This document shows positions 53,428 to 63,933 of a DNA stretch of 64,000 bases, piece by piece. Position numbers and translations under genes: made by a program. How positions within the stretch are numbered: the stretch's first letter is position 1; every line of letters starts with the position of its first letter. The notes under the pieces are model-generated. The model did no database searches and was not told the origin of the DNA. It was given only the letters and a program-made list of their open reading frames with translations. Source of the DNA: Eunapius fragilis (taxonomy: Eukaryota; Porifera; Demospongiae; Spongillida; Spongillidae); NCBI GenBank assembly GCA_963681505.1, contig OY811975.1, positions 10,820,751 through 10,884,750 on the forward strand. The letters are read 5' to 3'.

Positions 53428-54735
53428 AGCATATGCCCATGTTGAGCCTTTTAGTACAAGGATAGTCTGCTGAAGTGGTAGAAACATGCTAACATAGAAG
53501 TGATGATGAAAGTGTAATGCTATTATATCAGTAAGATGCTGTATATATTTGCCATCCTGAAAAGGAAAGTTTGGTGTAAGTAAAAACGTTAGTACTAAGA
53601 TAGTCTGCTGACGTGCAAACATAGATTACATAGTAGTGATGATCAATGACATGTGTACATAGTTGGAACATTAGTATTAGCCACTGGCTTGTTATATTCT
53701 ATTACAATACAGATGTCACCATGGCAACATTAAAAATAGGCACACCCATCACCTATCAATGGAGGGAGCTTGCAGCTGTCCTTATGCACACCCCCTGCAG
53801 CAACTGCATCCTACCTTGGCCACACCCACTAATGTTCCTTTGCTTGTAACCTCCTTCCTACACCACTACCAAGTTTTACCCTATTAAGGCCTGTTGTTTT
53901 GTGGCAGGAAGGGGTAATCTAGAGATACCCGCTGAAGCCTTGTTCGTGAAGGATTTCAAATTGGTATAATCTTTCTGTGGTTTGTGGACGCATCCACCTT
54001 TGTAGCTGTAAACAACTATTTGACGCGAATTTGCCTTAATAGGTTAATTTCATTATAATTATATCTCTGTGGGTTATAAAAACTCCCAAACATTAAATTT
54101 AGTGATAAGGGTGCATGAATCAAATTATTCTATAGTCAGCACATATTTAATTATAAAAGCTATTGGAAGTTGGTGGTAAGATTTGTTTTCAGTATTCTCT
54201 TTTTTCTCTACCCTAAGTATAATGATTTTTAAATTTTTTATAACCATTTTTGGATCTTGAATATGTGGGTGTTGATTTCAAATTTATGTAAGTAATTTTA
54301 GAGCAACTCAACGAAACAATTTTAAGCACGCTGTGCTTCAAAAATTGCAACAGCATGGACTACGACTGCAAGGTGCTAAACGATAAATATTATACTTATT
54401 GTTCAAAATAGAAGTCAATTAACAGTTAACTCTGTGTGCTAACAATAATAGCTCGTAGGAAAGGACAATCAGTATGTCAGTGCCCAGTGTGTCAATAACG
54501 GACTAATGTTTTGTGCTCTAGTGCATTATAAATGAAGCGGGTTGGATGTGCATTGACTTATTACATTTGCAGAAGGACGGTATACTAATTAAGGCGACCA
54601 TACACTAGGCAACATGTTGCGCGCAACACTATCAGTTGTAGCAAACTAGCGTTTTACTGAATATATTATGATTCATTGAGTTGCATGCAACATTGCTGCC
54701 TACTGTATGGTCGCCTTGAGCCTCTCGTTGAGCTT
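53428..54735. repeat. Duplicated 3' flank, type 2 (copy D)
   Basis: Colinear with 42608-43927, with several small indels. It ends just after the family D MITE. Confidence 0.88.
54591..54717. mobile_element. MITE family D, copy in block 2
   Basis: Same position as in block 1, with better preserved ends: aaggcgaccatacactaggc and gcctactgtatggtcgcctt are near-perfect inverted repeats. Confidence 0.85.
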
Positions 54736-54879
54736 AGACACGTCATGTGTCCATTTATAGGTACTTACCCAAATCACGTCACGTCCCTGAAAAATTGAAA
54801 CGTAATTTTTGAAACGTAATTTTTGTGGGGCGCCCGTGATATCTAGGTAGTCCACGACTGCTATTCGTTTAAACGGTTA

Positions 54880-55690
54880 ACTGATACGCATCAATAAGGG
54901 GTCTAGTAGCCGGCTTACTGCTCTCCCGTTAACCACTCATGGTTTGTTTACCACAAGGGAGATTTTCGAGATGCCCTTTGTCTGCGTTTCGGCTGGCAAC
55001 CTTCTTCACTCCCTTTAGTGTGCATCTGCGGCAAACCATTCACAGTGGAACACGCCTTAAGCTGCTCCTGAGGTGGATATCCGTTCATCCGTCACAACGA
55101 ACTTCGAGATATCACTGCCACCCTTCTAACTGAAGTGAGCAACAATGTTGGCATTGAACCTGTACTGCAGAAGCTTTCAGGCGAACATCTAACACAAAAA
55201 AAACATCTATCTCATCTGATGATGCTCGTCTTGACATCGTTGCTGAGAATTTTTGGGTGCATAATAGACAAAAGACTTACTTTGATGTTAGGGTTTTCAA
55301 TCCTTTTTGTGCTACTTTAAGCTGAGTCCCTTTACCACAGTGCTACCGCCGTGCTGAACTGGACAAGAAACGTGCATATGAACAACGCATTCGGGAAATT
55401 GAGTTTGGTTCCTTTTCTCAACCACAGGCAGATTGGGATCTACTGCTACAGTAGTTTTCAAGAGACTTGCTTCATTGATCGCAGATAAGCAGGAAACCGT
55501 ACAGTAAAACACTATTCTGCAAAGTGAGCTTCTCCTACTTATAAGGGTCAGCTATCATGTGCCTCCGTGGTTCGCGCTCTCCTTACCACAGGCCATGCAC
55601 AACATCTCTTCGACACATCAATTGACCTTGCAATTTCAGACAGCAAGGTCGATCTCTTGGCTGTGTAAAACCCTTTCAACTTGATTCTTC
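54880..55690 (+). pseudogene. Retroelement reverse transcriptase, C-terminal domain fragment
   Basis: In one frame with a single TGA near 55068, it reads [54 protein letters not shown], then [13 protein letters not shown]. Later frames give YEQRIREIEFGSF. In the family I recall, the order is a Cys/His-rich segment (C-x-C-x-H-x-x-x-C), IRHNExRD and a nuclease-like region (xLDIxxxGFW) closing with MCLRG. Several frameshifts are present. Insertion lies between the block 2 flank and the copy E unit. Confidence 0.7.
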
Positions 55691-55832
55691 ATTAATTTTA
55701 TTATTCGTTTATTGTTTTCTTATTAGTTTAAAATAATAAATTGGAATACAAGATACAAGAGAGAATATAATTACATGTAATTACTACACTAAAGATACAT
55801 AATAATGCATAATAATTGACGTGGCCTTACAG

Positions 55833-56069
55833 TCAAGTTAACCTAGACAGGATGGCTCTGCAATTGGCTCTTACTAAGGCCAACCTTAGGCGGCTGTATA
55901 GTCCGATGATGGTCTTGGACTTGGGTTCATTTAGCCTGGTGGAAAGGCGACCTGCAAGCTTAGAAAAGGCTGTCATTGCTGCAGCACCCCAACACCCATA
56001 ACTCTCGACCACAAGTGGGATGCAGACCCAACCCAATTCCTCACACTTTCTATCATTGGTGTAACTCAT
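55833..56069 (-). pseudogene. Retroelement C-terminal fragment, inverted
   Basis: Minus-strand frame containing KCEELGWVCIPLVVESYGCW then GAAAMTAFSKLAGRL and RLRLALVRANCRAIL. It matches the end of the same type of retroelement protein (PLVVExxGxW, then an alpha-helical tail with L-x-R-x-N-A-x-x-I/L-x-R). Separate from, and opposite to, the preceding fragment. Confidence 0.65.
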
Positions 56070-56334
56070 ATTATACTGATCGTACTAAACACCCCAAAAA
56101 TATAAGGAGTAACTGCCACACATGCCTGCATATAATAATCTCTTCTAGAAGGTACTACAACAGATAATGATGATGCCAAATATGCTCATACTATATATGG
56201 CACAGTTTTTCTCAGCGCTTCCATATACATTCAAAAGTTATGCTGCCGTATTGACCGAATGCAGAAAGATGATATCATAAGTAATATAGCGTTGGAATGC
56301 AGTTTTCTAGAACCATGCGAATTGTTGCAAAAGT

Positions 56335-56505
56335 ATCAATTGACAAAAATATAGTGGTGGAAACCTATGGTGCATGGGGAGCTGAAGCCATTGAAGTGTT
56401 TTCAACTGTGGCATCATGACTGGCTATCCAGACTAATTCCACCAAGTCAAGAGCTCTGGCCACCCTCTATGGTCGTCTCAGCATGATTTTGGTACGGGCC
56501 TGAGG
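56335..56505 (+). pseudogene. Retroelement C-terminal fragment, plus strand
   Basis: Reads VVVETYGAWGAEAIEVFSTV, a stop, then TKSRALATLYGRLSMILVRA. It is homologous to the minus-strand fragment at 55833-56069, so the two form a diverged inverted pair about 270 bp apart. Confidence 0.6.
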
Positions 56506-56522
56506 AACTTGGGTGACTGGGT

Positions 56523-57210
56523 CACACACTCACACACACTCACACACACGCACTCACACACACACACAAGAGCACAAGGCCTTGGTGGTCTCGAGGAACT
56601 TGGGTGACTAGGTCATTCACACATGCACCAACTGTGAGACTGATGTGTATGTGGTCCATCTCTTGAAGGAACTTAGTTGTGTCTTTGTGACGAGCAACCT
56701 GGTGGTAAGTGCCCCCACCTCCTCTAGCTACACCCACCTTTGCCGAACATGGTCCTCCCTCACATGGGGGTCACCCTCGTATGCATGGTTTCTCATAATG
56801 GTTACTCCCTTCTCACCACCTCATTACCACCTCACCCTTATCACCCCTCGCCCTCACCACCTCACCTTTATCACCTCACCCTCACCTTTATCAACACCTA
56901 TTCCTCACCTCTTCACCTTCATCACCACCCTCACCACCTCATTACCCCTCACCCTTATCACCTCACTTTTATCACCATCTCACCCTCGTCACCCCTTCCC
57001 TCATCACTACCTCACCCTTCACCTTCATCACCACCCTCACCACTTCATTACCCTCACCCTTATCACCCCTCACCCTCACCACCTCACCACCCTCACCCCC
57101 TTCAGTCTGATGGTGCCAAGCTGAGAGGTACAGAGGAGTACTCACAGGTGTTCAAGATAGTCCTGAGGGGAGATGTGGAGGCAGCTGAGATAGATGGATA
57201 CAGAAGGAAG
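56523..57210 (+). pseudogene. Two-exon fragment of the unidentified gene (block 2)
   Basis: Counterpart of 44685-45352: CA repeat, exon about 56571-56704 with donor gtaagt, CACC-rich intron (56810-57100), exon from about 57106 with SDGAKLRGTEEYSQVFKIVL. The first exon has a TAG (GDW to GD*) and a 3-codon deletion, so this copy is non-functional. Confidence 0.55.
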
Positions 57211-57499
57211 AGATGTATGTGGGAGTATATAAGAGTATACAGGAGTGTAAAATGATGTACAGGAGTGTACAAAAGAGTGTACAAGAGTGGAACAAGGGCA
57301 TTTCAGTAGCGTGGTGTGAACAGGTGTGTACAGGAGTGGTATGTACCAACAGGTGTGTACAACAGCAGTGTGGTGTGGGTTTACAGCAGTAGGTGAAGTC
57401 ACACTCATGGTTTATGGAAGGCATGTGACCATTTCCTTGTTGTCCCTTCCTGGAAAAAGGCATGTGTGTAATAGTAGTGATAACCCTGAGGCAATGGTA

Positions 57500-58237
57500 C
57501 AGTTGGTGTTCTATCTACTCTCATCTACTTGTCATATTCCAAATTGTTGAGAACTGTCATTGATATCCTCACATATTCCACAGTTCACCTACCCAGTGGT
57601 GATATGTATGTCTGGTTCTATGATGGAAATGTGGAATTCCTACATGGGAAGCATACTGCTTTGTTTGTAGTTGCTATGGCAACATGTACCCTGTTCCTCC
57701 TTCCATACACCTTTGAACTCACTTTCATTGCAATCATTGAACAATACAGTGAACACAACAGACTGTTCAACTATCTCCACAAGAAGGCCAACCAGATCAA
57801 ACCAATGAATGATGCCCACTATGCTCCCTATAAGGGGGAGTGGTGATGGTGGCTGGGAGCAAGGCTTTTGCTTCTAGTTGTCATGTACAGTTTAAATCCA
57901 GTGTACAGTTCTGACAGGCCATCTCTGCTTCTCACTATCCAAGCTAATCTTAATCTAGACCAGAGTTCAGACCAAACACAAAGTGCCACGGTAACTGTTG
58001 GTGTTTTGGTGGGTCTGTTTGTAGTGATGTTGATGGTCACTGTCTTGTACCATCTCATTGTGGCCATCCTCAAGACTTGCAAGATGTATGACAGAACCAG
58101 GGAGAATTTCGATGCATTATAAGAAACAATATGACCCAATGGTTCCTATAGAGCTGGATGATCCCACCAACAGTACTGTTGATACCACAACTGTGTCAGT
58201 CTACTGTGGTCTAAGAGAACCACTGAGTGAAGATTAA
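57500..58237 (+). pseudogene. Membrane-protein copy E (C-terminal part, several lesions)
   Basis: Homology starts at acagttggtgttctatctac, further 3' than in copy C. Lesions: CGA to TGA at 57844-57846 (a CpG transition), a deletion of about 180 bp near 57953 that removes two membrane segments, and a 5-bp deletion near 58118 giving a stop. It ends at the family terminus LREPLSED. Confidence 0.85.
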
Positions 58238-58458
58238 AGCATATGCCCATGTTGAGTTTACAGCCTTTTAGTATAAGGATGGTCTGCTGAAGTGGTAGAA
58301 ACATGCTAACATAGTAACGATGATGAAAGTGTAACGCTATTTTTTGTTTAGTACATTTATTGTAGCAAGTTGCTGTAAATATTTGTGATCCTGAAAATGA
58401 AAGTTGGGTGTAATTAAATACCTGATGCATGAAGATATGGTGGTATAAATACATTTAT
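58238..58458. repeat. Duplicated 3' flank, type 1 (copy E), left half
   Basis: Matches the flanks after A and C up to ggtataaatacatttata, where a 4.1-kb insertion begins. The flank resumes at about 62595. Confidence 0.85.
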
Positions 58459-58504
58459 ATCGAGAGTTACGTTAGTAACTCTCATATAGGATTTGACCCC
58501 GTTT

Positions 58505-58800
58505 ATGAATGTCATTAAAAAAACGCGACCCGCTTCTAACAAGACTCCCGACGAGCGGATGGCTTACCTTGTTATCGTCGTCGTACAAGAAGGTAACAAC
58601 AAGTAGTTTCGTGTTTGTTTGATGTCACAGAACCGCGTGGTTGTAGAGAACAAAACAATTTTCGAAACTCGTACCCAGTCCCACGTATTTCTCGTTCTTC
58701 TTCTTGTTCTTCATTCTTGACCACGCATAACTCGGGATAGGAACACTTTTAAGAGATGAAAATCACACCAATGGCTTCAGAATTCGTTGGCATTCTCGCT
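58505..58800. mobile_element. Dispersed repeat, copy with a short TTC tract
   Basis: Counterpart of 19055-19258 plus 20096-20175. The interior is only cgttcttcttcttgttcttc, with no expansion. Confidence 0.7.
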
Positions 58801-59619
58801 TCTGTGGTCAAAACGTCTCGAGGCTACATGACATATATCGGTGGCTGTGTTAGCAAATCACGTATAGTTAAGCTTACTGCACTGACACGACTCGGATAGG
58901 TCCTACTTCGCTCTTTATACGAAGTACTAGCAGTATACATCATGTAATCAAATGTGTACGGTCTGGGCACTACACGTAGTGGTAATTAACTGTGGCGATT
59001 ATGTATTTTTAACAACGTGCACGTGCGTACTACACAACGAAAAGTTTTCACGTCGGTACAGGCCCGTTAATTATAACATAACGGTACATCATTGTAATAC
59101 AACCTGGTACGGCATCGCGAGGAATGACATATCGGGACGATGCAGTTTGTACAGACAGGTACAGGATGTAATTACAGTCTGATATTACTTGTTTACATCC
59201 TGTATCATTACACAATGCCATATTGTTCCCATGTGTTGACAGCTCCGTACCGACTTGTAGGGCACGTGACATTACCATGTTCTGTTAATTCTACGCATTC
59301 TTGTATTGTACACTACTACATGTAATAGTATACGTACTCGCGCGTGATTACTATATGCAAGTTTTAGTTCAAATACATTTGAAATGGCTGCAATACACTT
59401 TCAAATGGTGATATCGATGTTAAGCTATAATATTCCCGTTATTGCTGACTACTGTCGGTATAAGGGACTGGTGGTGCTGGTGCTTCATCAAGTGCTGGTC
59501 GGGCCCTACCACCGCGTTAGGTCGACCAAACGCGGTGGTAGGGCCCGCCCTTCTAGTGCCGGCCGGTAGTCCTTGCGTAAAACGTAAAAAAAGAAATTCC
59601 GGTCAAAATTAATTTCAAA
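58801..59619. other. No firm gene; one inverted repeat
   Basis: 59500-59545 holds an inverted pair around gggccctaccaccgcgtt / aacgcggtggtagggccc. The remainder is AT-rich with cgtac words and no supported exon. Confidence 0.5.
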
Positions 59620-61388
59620 ATGGATGCTGGCAAGGTGAGTGCGAGGGTGAGTGTTTGATCCGTTTGCCCAATGCGAGTTGTTGTAAGTATTTGTTTGTTT
59701 GTTTGTAGCCCTTTTATTGTGATACATGCCAGAAAGGCTTTGATTTGAAGTACAGACTTGATCGGCGTTTTGAAGTGCTACGCATCGATCTCTAGCGGAA
59801 AGCTTGTCAATCGTGACACAACAGTTACACGTCGAATCCCGTGCCGAGGTATTTACGTGATTCAAGTTTACACACTTATTGGTTCACATATCATAGGATA
59901 CCCTTGCACCCGATGATGATGTTCGCGTAGAGCCTCTGGAAATGGCCATTTCTCCACATCATTCCATAGAGACAGAGGACCATCAGACAGAAGAACTGCT
60001 TTACATGTGGGGAGAGACTATAAGGCCTGGTCTCAGATGGCTCTCTTTATTATAAGCCCCTACCTCACAGAGGGACATCAAAAGTTTTGTTGGCACTGTC
60101 AAATGTAAGCCGTATGAGTTGATAGTATAGTTATACACTTTGTACTTTGCAGGTATTTCGCATTGCATATTGCGATTTCTTTGACCCTGCTGAGGCAGAC
60201 ACTTTGCAACAGACTTGTGTGGGGTTTGTGCATACCATAAGAGACTTCATGCCCTCCCTCTTACGAAAGCAGAAGGTACATTACTTCATCTTGTCGAGAG
60301 TATGGACCAACTTTATCCTACAGTGCCGAACGGTAAATACATCTGTCCATCTTTGTGTATGATTTTGTTCACGAGTGTGTTTGTATGTGTGTGTGTGTTG
60401 TGTTTGTTTTAGTGTGGTATACAACACATAGCATGGACATCCCCAGGGCCCCCCCCCCAACCCTTCGGTACTGAATGACCTCCCCCCCGTCCTTCATGAC
60501 TGAATGATGCCCCCCACTCCCCTCCTACATTTGTGGCGGAGGACTGTTTAACAGCAATGAAAGGTTAGACATCTGATATTTGTATCCATTCATTCAACTC
60601 CAGCTTTACACAGATGCAGTAAAGGTGTTAAAGACCTTTACAAGTGCAAGGTCCATTCCAATCAAGGTTTTGAAAGCAGAGCGAGATTTTTATAAACCTG
60701 GAACAGCACGTATGGTGAGTTGTAATCTATGTATTGAAGTTGATTTTATGCGTATATATAAATTACGTCTAGGCTACATCGTATAATGGAAAACTAAACC
60801 ATCTCAAGCTTCATGCTACTGTAATTGATGGGACTATTGAAGAACTGCAACAGCTCGAGACTCCCTATAGTGTCATCACACACATGGGCAGTATGGATGA
60901 CAACGTACAAGAGTACGGAGCGGTCGTCTCCAACTGTTCAGAGCTGGTCAATTCGGGGGACTATGTTGAATTGCTCCCACCATTCTGTGAGGTAAAAATA
61001 TCAATTGTTCAGAATTTTGTTTTGTTCATATGTACATGTAATATCCCAGTTCAAATATGGTCAGCTACTGACTACATTCAAGTTCAAGTCGGGTCGTACC
61101 CTTTGCCTGGTACAAGGCTTCTTGGCAGTGCATCTACCTAATGGACAGCCACTCCTGAATGAGTACGAATGTCCACTTTTCACCCTGTCACGGACGCTAT
61201 TTACTGTGGATAGCACAAGGATTCAGAAGGCAATCTCAATGGTCCATGAATGTGGAAACCACTGCAAGTTTGAAACGGCTGTAATTCAGAACACTGTAGA
61301 ACGGGAGCAAGTGGCAGACACCAAGCTTGTGTTTGTACATGACTGGACACAGCTGCTGTATTGCCTTAATGTGTATTGTATTCTTTAA
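59620..61388 (+). pseudogene. Degenerate multi-exon gene, uncharacterised zinc-finger family
   Basis: Exon pieces: 59620-59634 (MDAGK), 59709-59848 (PFYCDTCQKGFDLKYRLD), 59897 to about 60025, about 60073-60102, 60153-60332 (VFRIAYCDFFDPAEADTLQQ; LLHLVESMDQ after a one-base shift near 60281), 60604-60714, 60773-60991 and 61050-61388. The last three are phase 0 and run cleanly into a TAA: SYNGKLNHLKLHAT, MGSMDDNVQEYGAVVSNC, GDYVELLPPFCE, then FKSGRTLCLVQGFLAVHLPN and EREQVADTKLVFVHDW. The N-terminal C2H2-like finger has Arg where both zinc-binding His would be, and exon 2 meets a stop. The family seems to be an uncharacterised, transposon-associated protein seen in sponge and cnidarian genomes. 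The 3' half looks well preserved, the 5' half not. Confidence 0.55.
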
Positions 61389-61727
61389 AAGTTATAACAA
61401 CAGTCGCAATGAACTTTGTCATTGAATTAGAGTTACGGTATATTTAAGTCCATATAAGGATTTCATCTGCTTGCGTACAGGTTGTTTACGGCCCTGTTGC
61501 AGGTTGTTACTGGGTCGCTACAAGTTGTTAGCTACAGCATATATCAGGGTTGGTACCATTCGGGCGTGTACCGAGTAGTTTTACACTGATCGTATCAAGC
61601 CGGTAAACATCCTGTTGCAGGCTGTATACAGCCCTGTACCGAGATCAAACTTATTGTTGTGTATAATCGTTCTTGTTATTCGATCGTAAGTTTGACGCTC
61701 TTTGTAACTTGTTTTTTTTTTTTCAAA
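61389..61727. other. Spacer, no gene
   Basis: Contains related words gccctgttgcaggttgtta and catcctgttgcaggctgtat. A T-run precedes the ATG at 61728. Confidence 0.4.
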
Positions 61728-62209
61728 ATGCCTTCACGTCAGGAAAAGAAGAAAGCCAAACGACGTCATGAGCATAGTACCTCAAAACTAGAGTCGACAT
61801 ATTAGATTCAGCCCGAGCGGAACTACAAAGCAGAGCCTGAAAAGAAGCGGGCCTCTCAACGTGAAAAATATCGAGCAGAGCCTGAAAAGAAACGTACCTC
61901 TCGACGCGCAAGGTATCGAGATGCGATTAGTAGACTGTAGGAAGGGGGGGGGGTGGGGGGGGGAGGGGGGAGGGTGCTGTCTGCTTCAGTCTGGCCCGAT
62001 ACAAAATGCGTTCGTGGGTTCGATCGCGCTGGGGCGACAATTAATAACCTCTCTTCTATTTCGGCCGCCCCTTAAAGCCCCCTCAGATCCTGAAAAGGAA
62101 CGGACCTCTCGACGTGCAAGGTATCGAGCAGATCCTGAAAAAAGACAGCGATATTGCCATAGTCCTGAACGTGCATCTCGCTCGGCGAAAGAGTTAAGGT
62201 CACTCAAAG
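61728..62209 (+). pseudogene. Lys/Arg-rich repeat protein, first exon, broken
   Basis: ATG 61728 gives MPSRQEKKKAKRRHEHS, a TAG at 61803-61805, then in the same frame 14-residue repeats (YRAEPEKKRTSRRA type). The repeat series is cut by G-rich inserted sequence (61935-62085, with tgctgtctgcttcag and tggcccgatacaaaatgcg related to the GGATCC element). It then continues DPEKRQRYCHSPERASRSAK up to a good donor (SLKG|gtatgt, 62209/62210). Such PEKK repeat N-termini occur in a large uncharacterised sponge family linked to mobile elements (from memory). Confidence 0.6.
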
Positions 62210-62301
62210 GTATGTCGTACGTTTACAACCTCCCTCTCATATCAAGATGGATTACTTAACATGCTATACGGCTCATAATCGGGTATGAATAAAAATCAAT
62301 G

Positions 62302-62599
62302 AAACAAGTAAATAAAAAACATTCTCTATGAGAAAGTTGGTGGCATATAGGATTTGAAGGCAATGGTGGTGTAAAAAGGAAGGAAACAAGGGTCTAATAA
62401 TAAGGGAAAATGGAATAGTCCTATATTTAGCACATTTCTATAATGTATGATATAGTATGTTGTTCGTGTGCTAAATATAGGACTATTCCATTTTCCCTTA
62501 TTATTAGACCCTTGTTTCCTTCCTTTTTACACCACCATTGCCTTCAAATCCTATATGCCACCAACTTTCTCATAGAGAATGTTTTTTATTTACTTGTTT
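62302..62599. mobile_element. Palindromic MITE family B, copy 3
   Basis: 298-bp, the best-preserved copy. The left arm starts aaacaagtaaataaaaaaca; the right arm ends tgttttttatttacttgttt. The arms look almost identical over about 140 bp each, with a small loop near 62440-62465. Confidence 0.96.
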
Positions 62600-63130
62600 T
62601 ATAAAACAACAACTTCAGAGGTGTGGCGATGGTGTGTGGAGGTGTGGGATGAAACCTAGAGATCCGCTCATCGTACATTTCTGTAAGGATTTGGCTGTGT
62701 AGGTACAGCTGTTTGCTGTGTTCATAATTATATTCATAACATTTCATCCATCAGTGCACTAGCCAATCATTAATCCGGTCCCCAGACCAGCTCCTCCCTG
62801 TTTCATCATCACCAATCGCACTAGGAATTCATCTCACTTGAAAACTGGAACCTATTTAATTATACCACACTAGTACCTTGATCATTTATTAATGTAGCCT
62901 AGAAGTCAGTCATGTGGATACATGTTATCAGGAAATATCTATGGCATGACCTCCCAAGATAGTCATAGGAGGTGTGGTGCATTAAGAGCATTTTATAGGC
63001 TCCCTCCACAACTTTTCTCTCCTCCCTCCCCTCCTCCCTCTACCCTCTACCCTCACCTTTCTCCCCTCCCCTCCATCTCCCATCTCCCATCGTCCTTATG
63101 GAAGGACATATCCAGAAATATAGGTGGTCA
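62600..63130. repeat. Duplicated 3' flank, type 1 (copy E), right half
   Basis: Matches 46800-47200: aacaac, ggtgtgtggaggtgtgg, ggaattcatctcacttgaaa, atgtagcctagaa, cacaacttttctctcctccc and the CT-rich tract. Confidence 0.85.
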
Positions 63131-63576
63131 TCTTGCTTTTTTTTTCAAATTGAATTTTAAACCAGTCTATAATGTACTATAAATCGGTCCGATTATCGTA
63201 TATGTACTTCAAAAAATTGTGGCATTAACCATTCCGTAAATAAATTCAAGACAAAATATTAAATTCTACCGCGCATAATTTATTCATAAAAGTCTATCAT
63301 TGCGTAATCCATTCAATAAAATTATTCAGAATGGCGGGAGCTAGCTCACGAGACCTATAGGATGTCTATACTTTTTATAATTATGCCAATACATTTTTAA
63401 TAAATGTCACCCCCCCCCCCCCCCCCCCCCCCTAGGCTCCCCCTTATCTACGGCTTTTCAAACGTCAGTCTGGTTCTTTTTTTACTTCTATAGCGAACGG
63501 AATTCGCTAAGCGATCGAAATGCGTGGCCGGATTCAGCTGCCAGCTGCCATCGCCTTACGCAACACGGTATGTACT
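63131..63576. other. No recognisable gene; poly-C run
   Basis: AT-rich, with a 22-base C run (63411-63432). Nothing coding is supported. Confidence 0.4.
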
Positions 63577-63933
63577 AGCCTATAGAGCACTTTCATCGCG
63601 TGACTTAATAGCATTCATCTTCTAATTAGTCCGCCATATTGGTGCTCGTTTACAATGGAGAAGTATGGGCTTATGCTTGGTTTTGGTATGTAACATTACT
63701 TCAGAGTGTCGTTTAAATATATATTATTGTGGTTTAACACATGACTAACATTTGTAGAAATATGATTTTTACTTGTGCCCTCGGAGCGCGAGTTATACGT
63801 ATCAAAAGTACCAAAACCGAGCATAAGCCCATATATTTCCATAGTAAACCGAGCACCAATATGGCGGACAATAAAGTACTCAACGCAATTAAAGCCCACG
63901 CGTCATGTGACCATGAAAGAGCTCTATAGCAGT
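63577..63933. repeat. Inverted repeat, about 120-bp arms
   Basis: Left arm (63577-63695) includes ctatagagcactttcat, gtccgccatattggtgctcg and gtatgggcttatgcttggtt; right arm (63800-63933) carries their complements with a few differences. The spacer is about 105 bp. A short start MEKYGLMLGFG|gtatgt appears in the left arm. The element may be an inverted gene duplication or a foldback transposon. Confidence 0.8.

Larger units (their letters stand above)
58459..62600. mobile_element. 4.1-kb insertion in the copy E flank
   Basis: Defined by comparison with the copy C flank (46795-46810), where the two sides are contiguous. It starts with a small hairpin gagagttacgttagtaactc and ends with a family B MITE. 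It contains a dispersed-repeat copy (58505-58800), a degenerate multi-exon gene (59620-61388), a K/R-repeat gene fragment (61728-62209) and a GGATCC-type piece. Whether it arrived as one element or in steps cannot be told by eye. Confidence 0.65.

Noticed and set aside
62000..62030. tRNA B-box-like gggttcgatcgcg
   Set aside because: Does not match GGTTCGANTCC, and no A box or cloverleaf could be folded around it.
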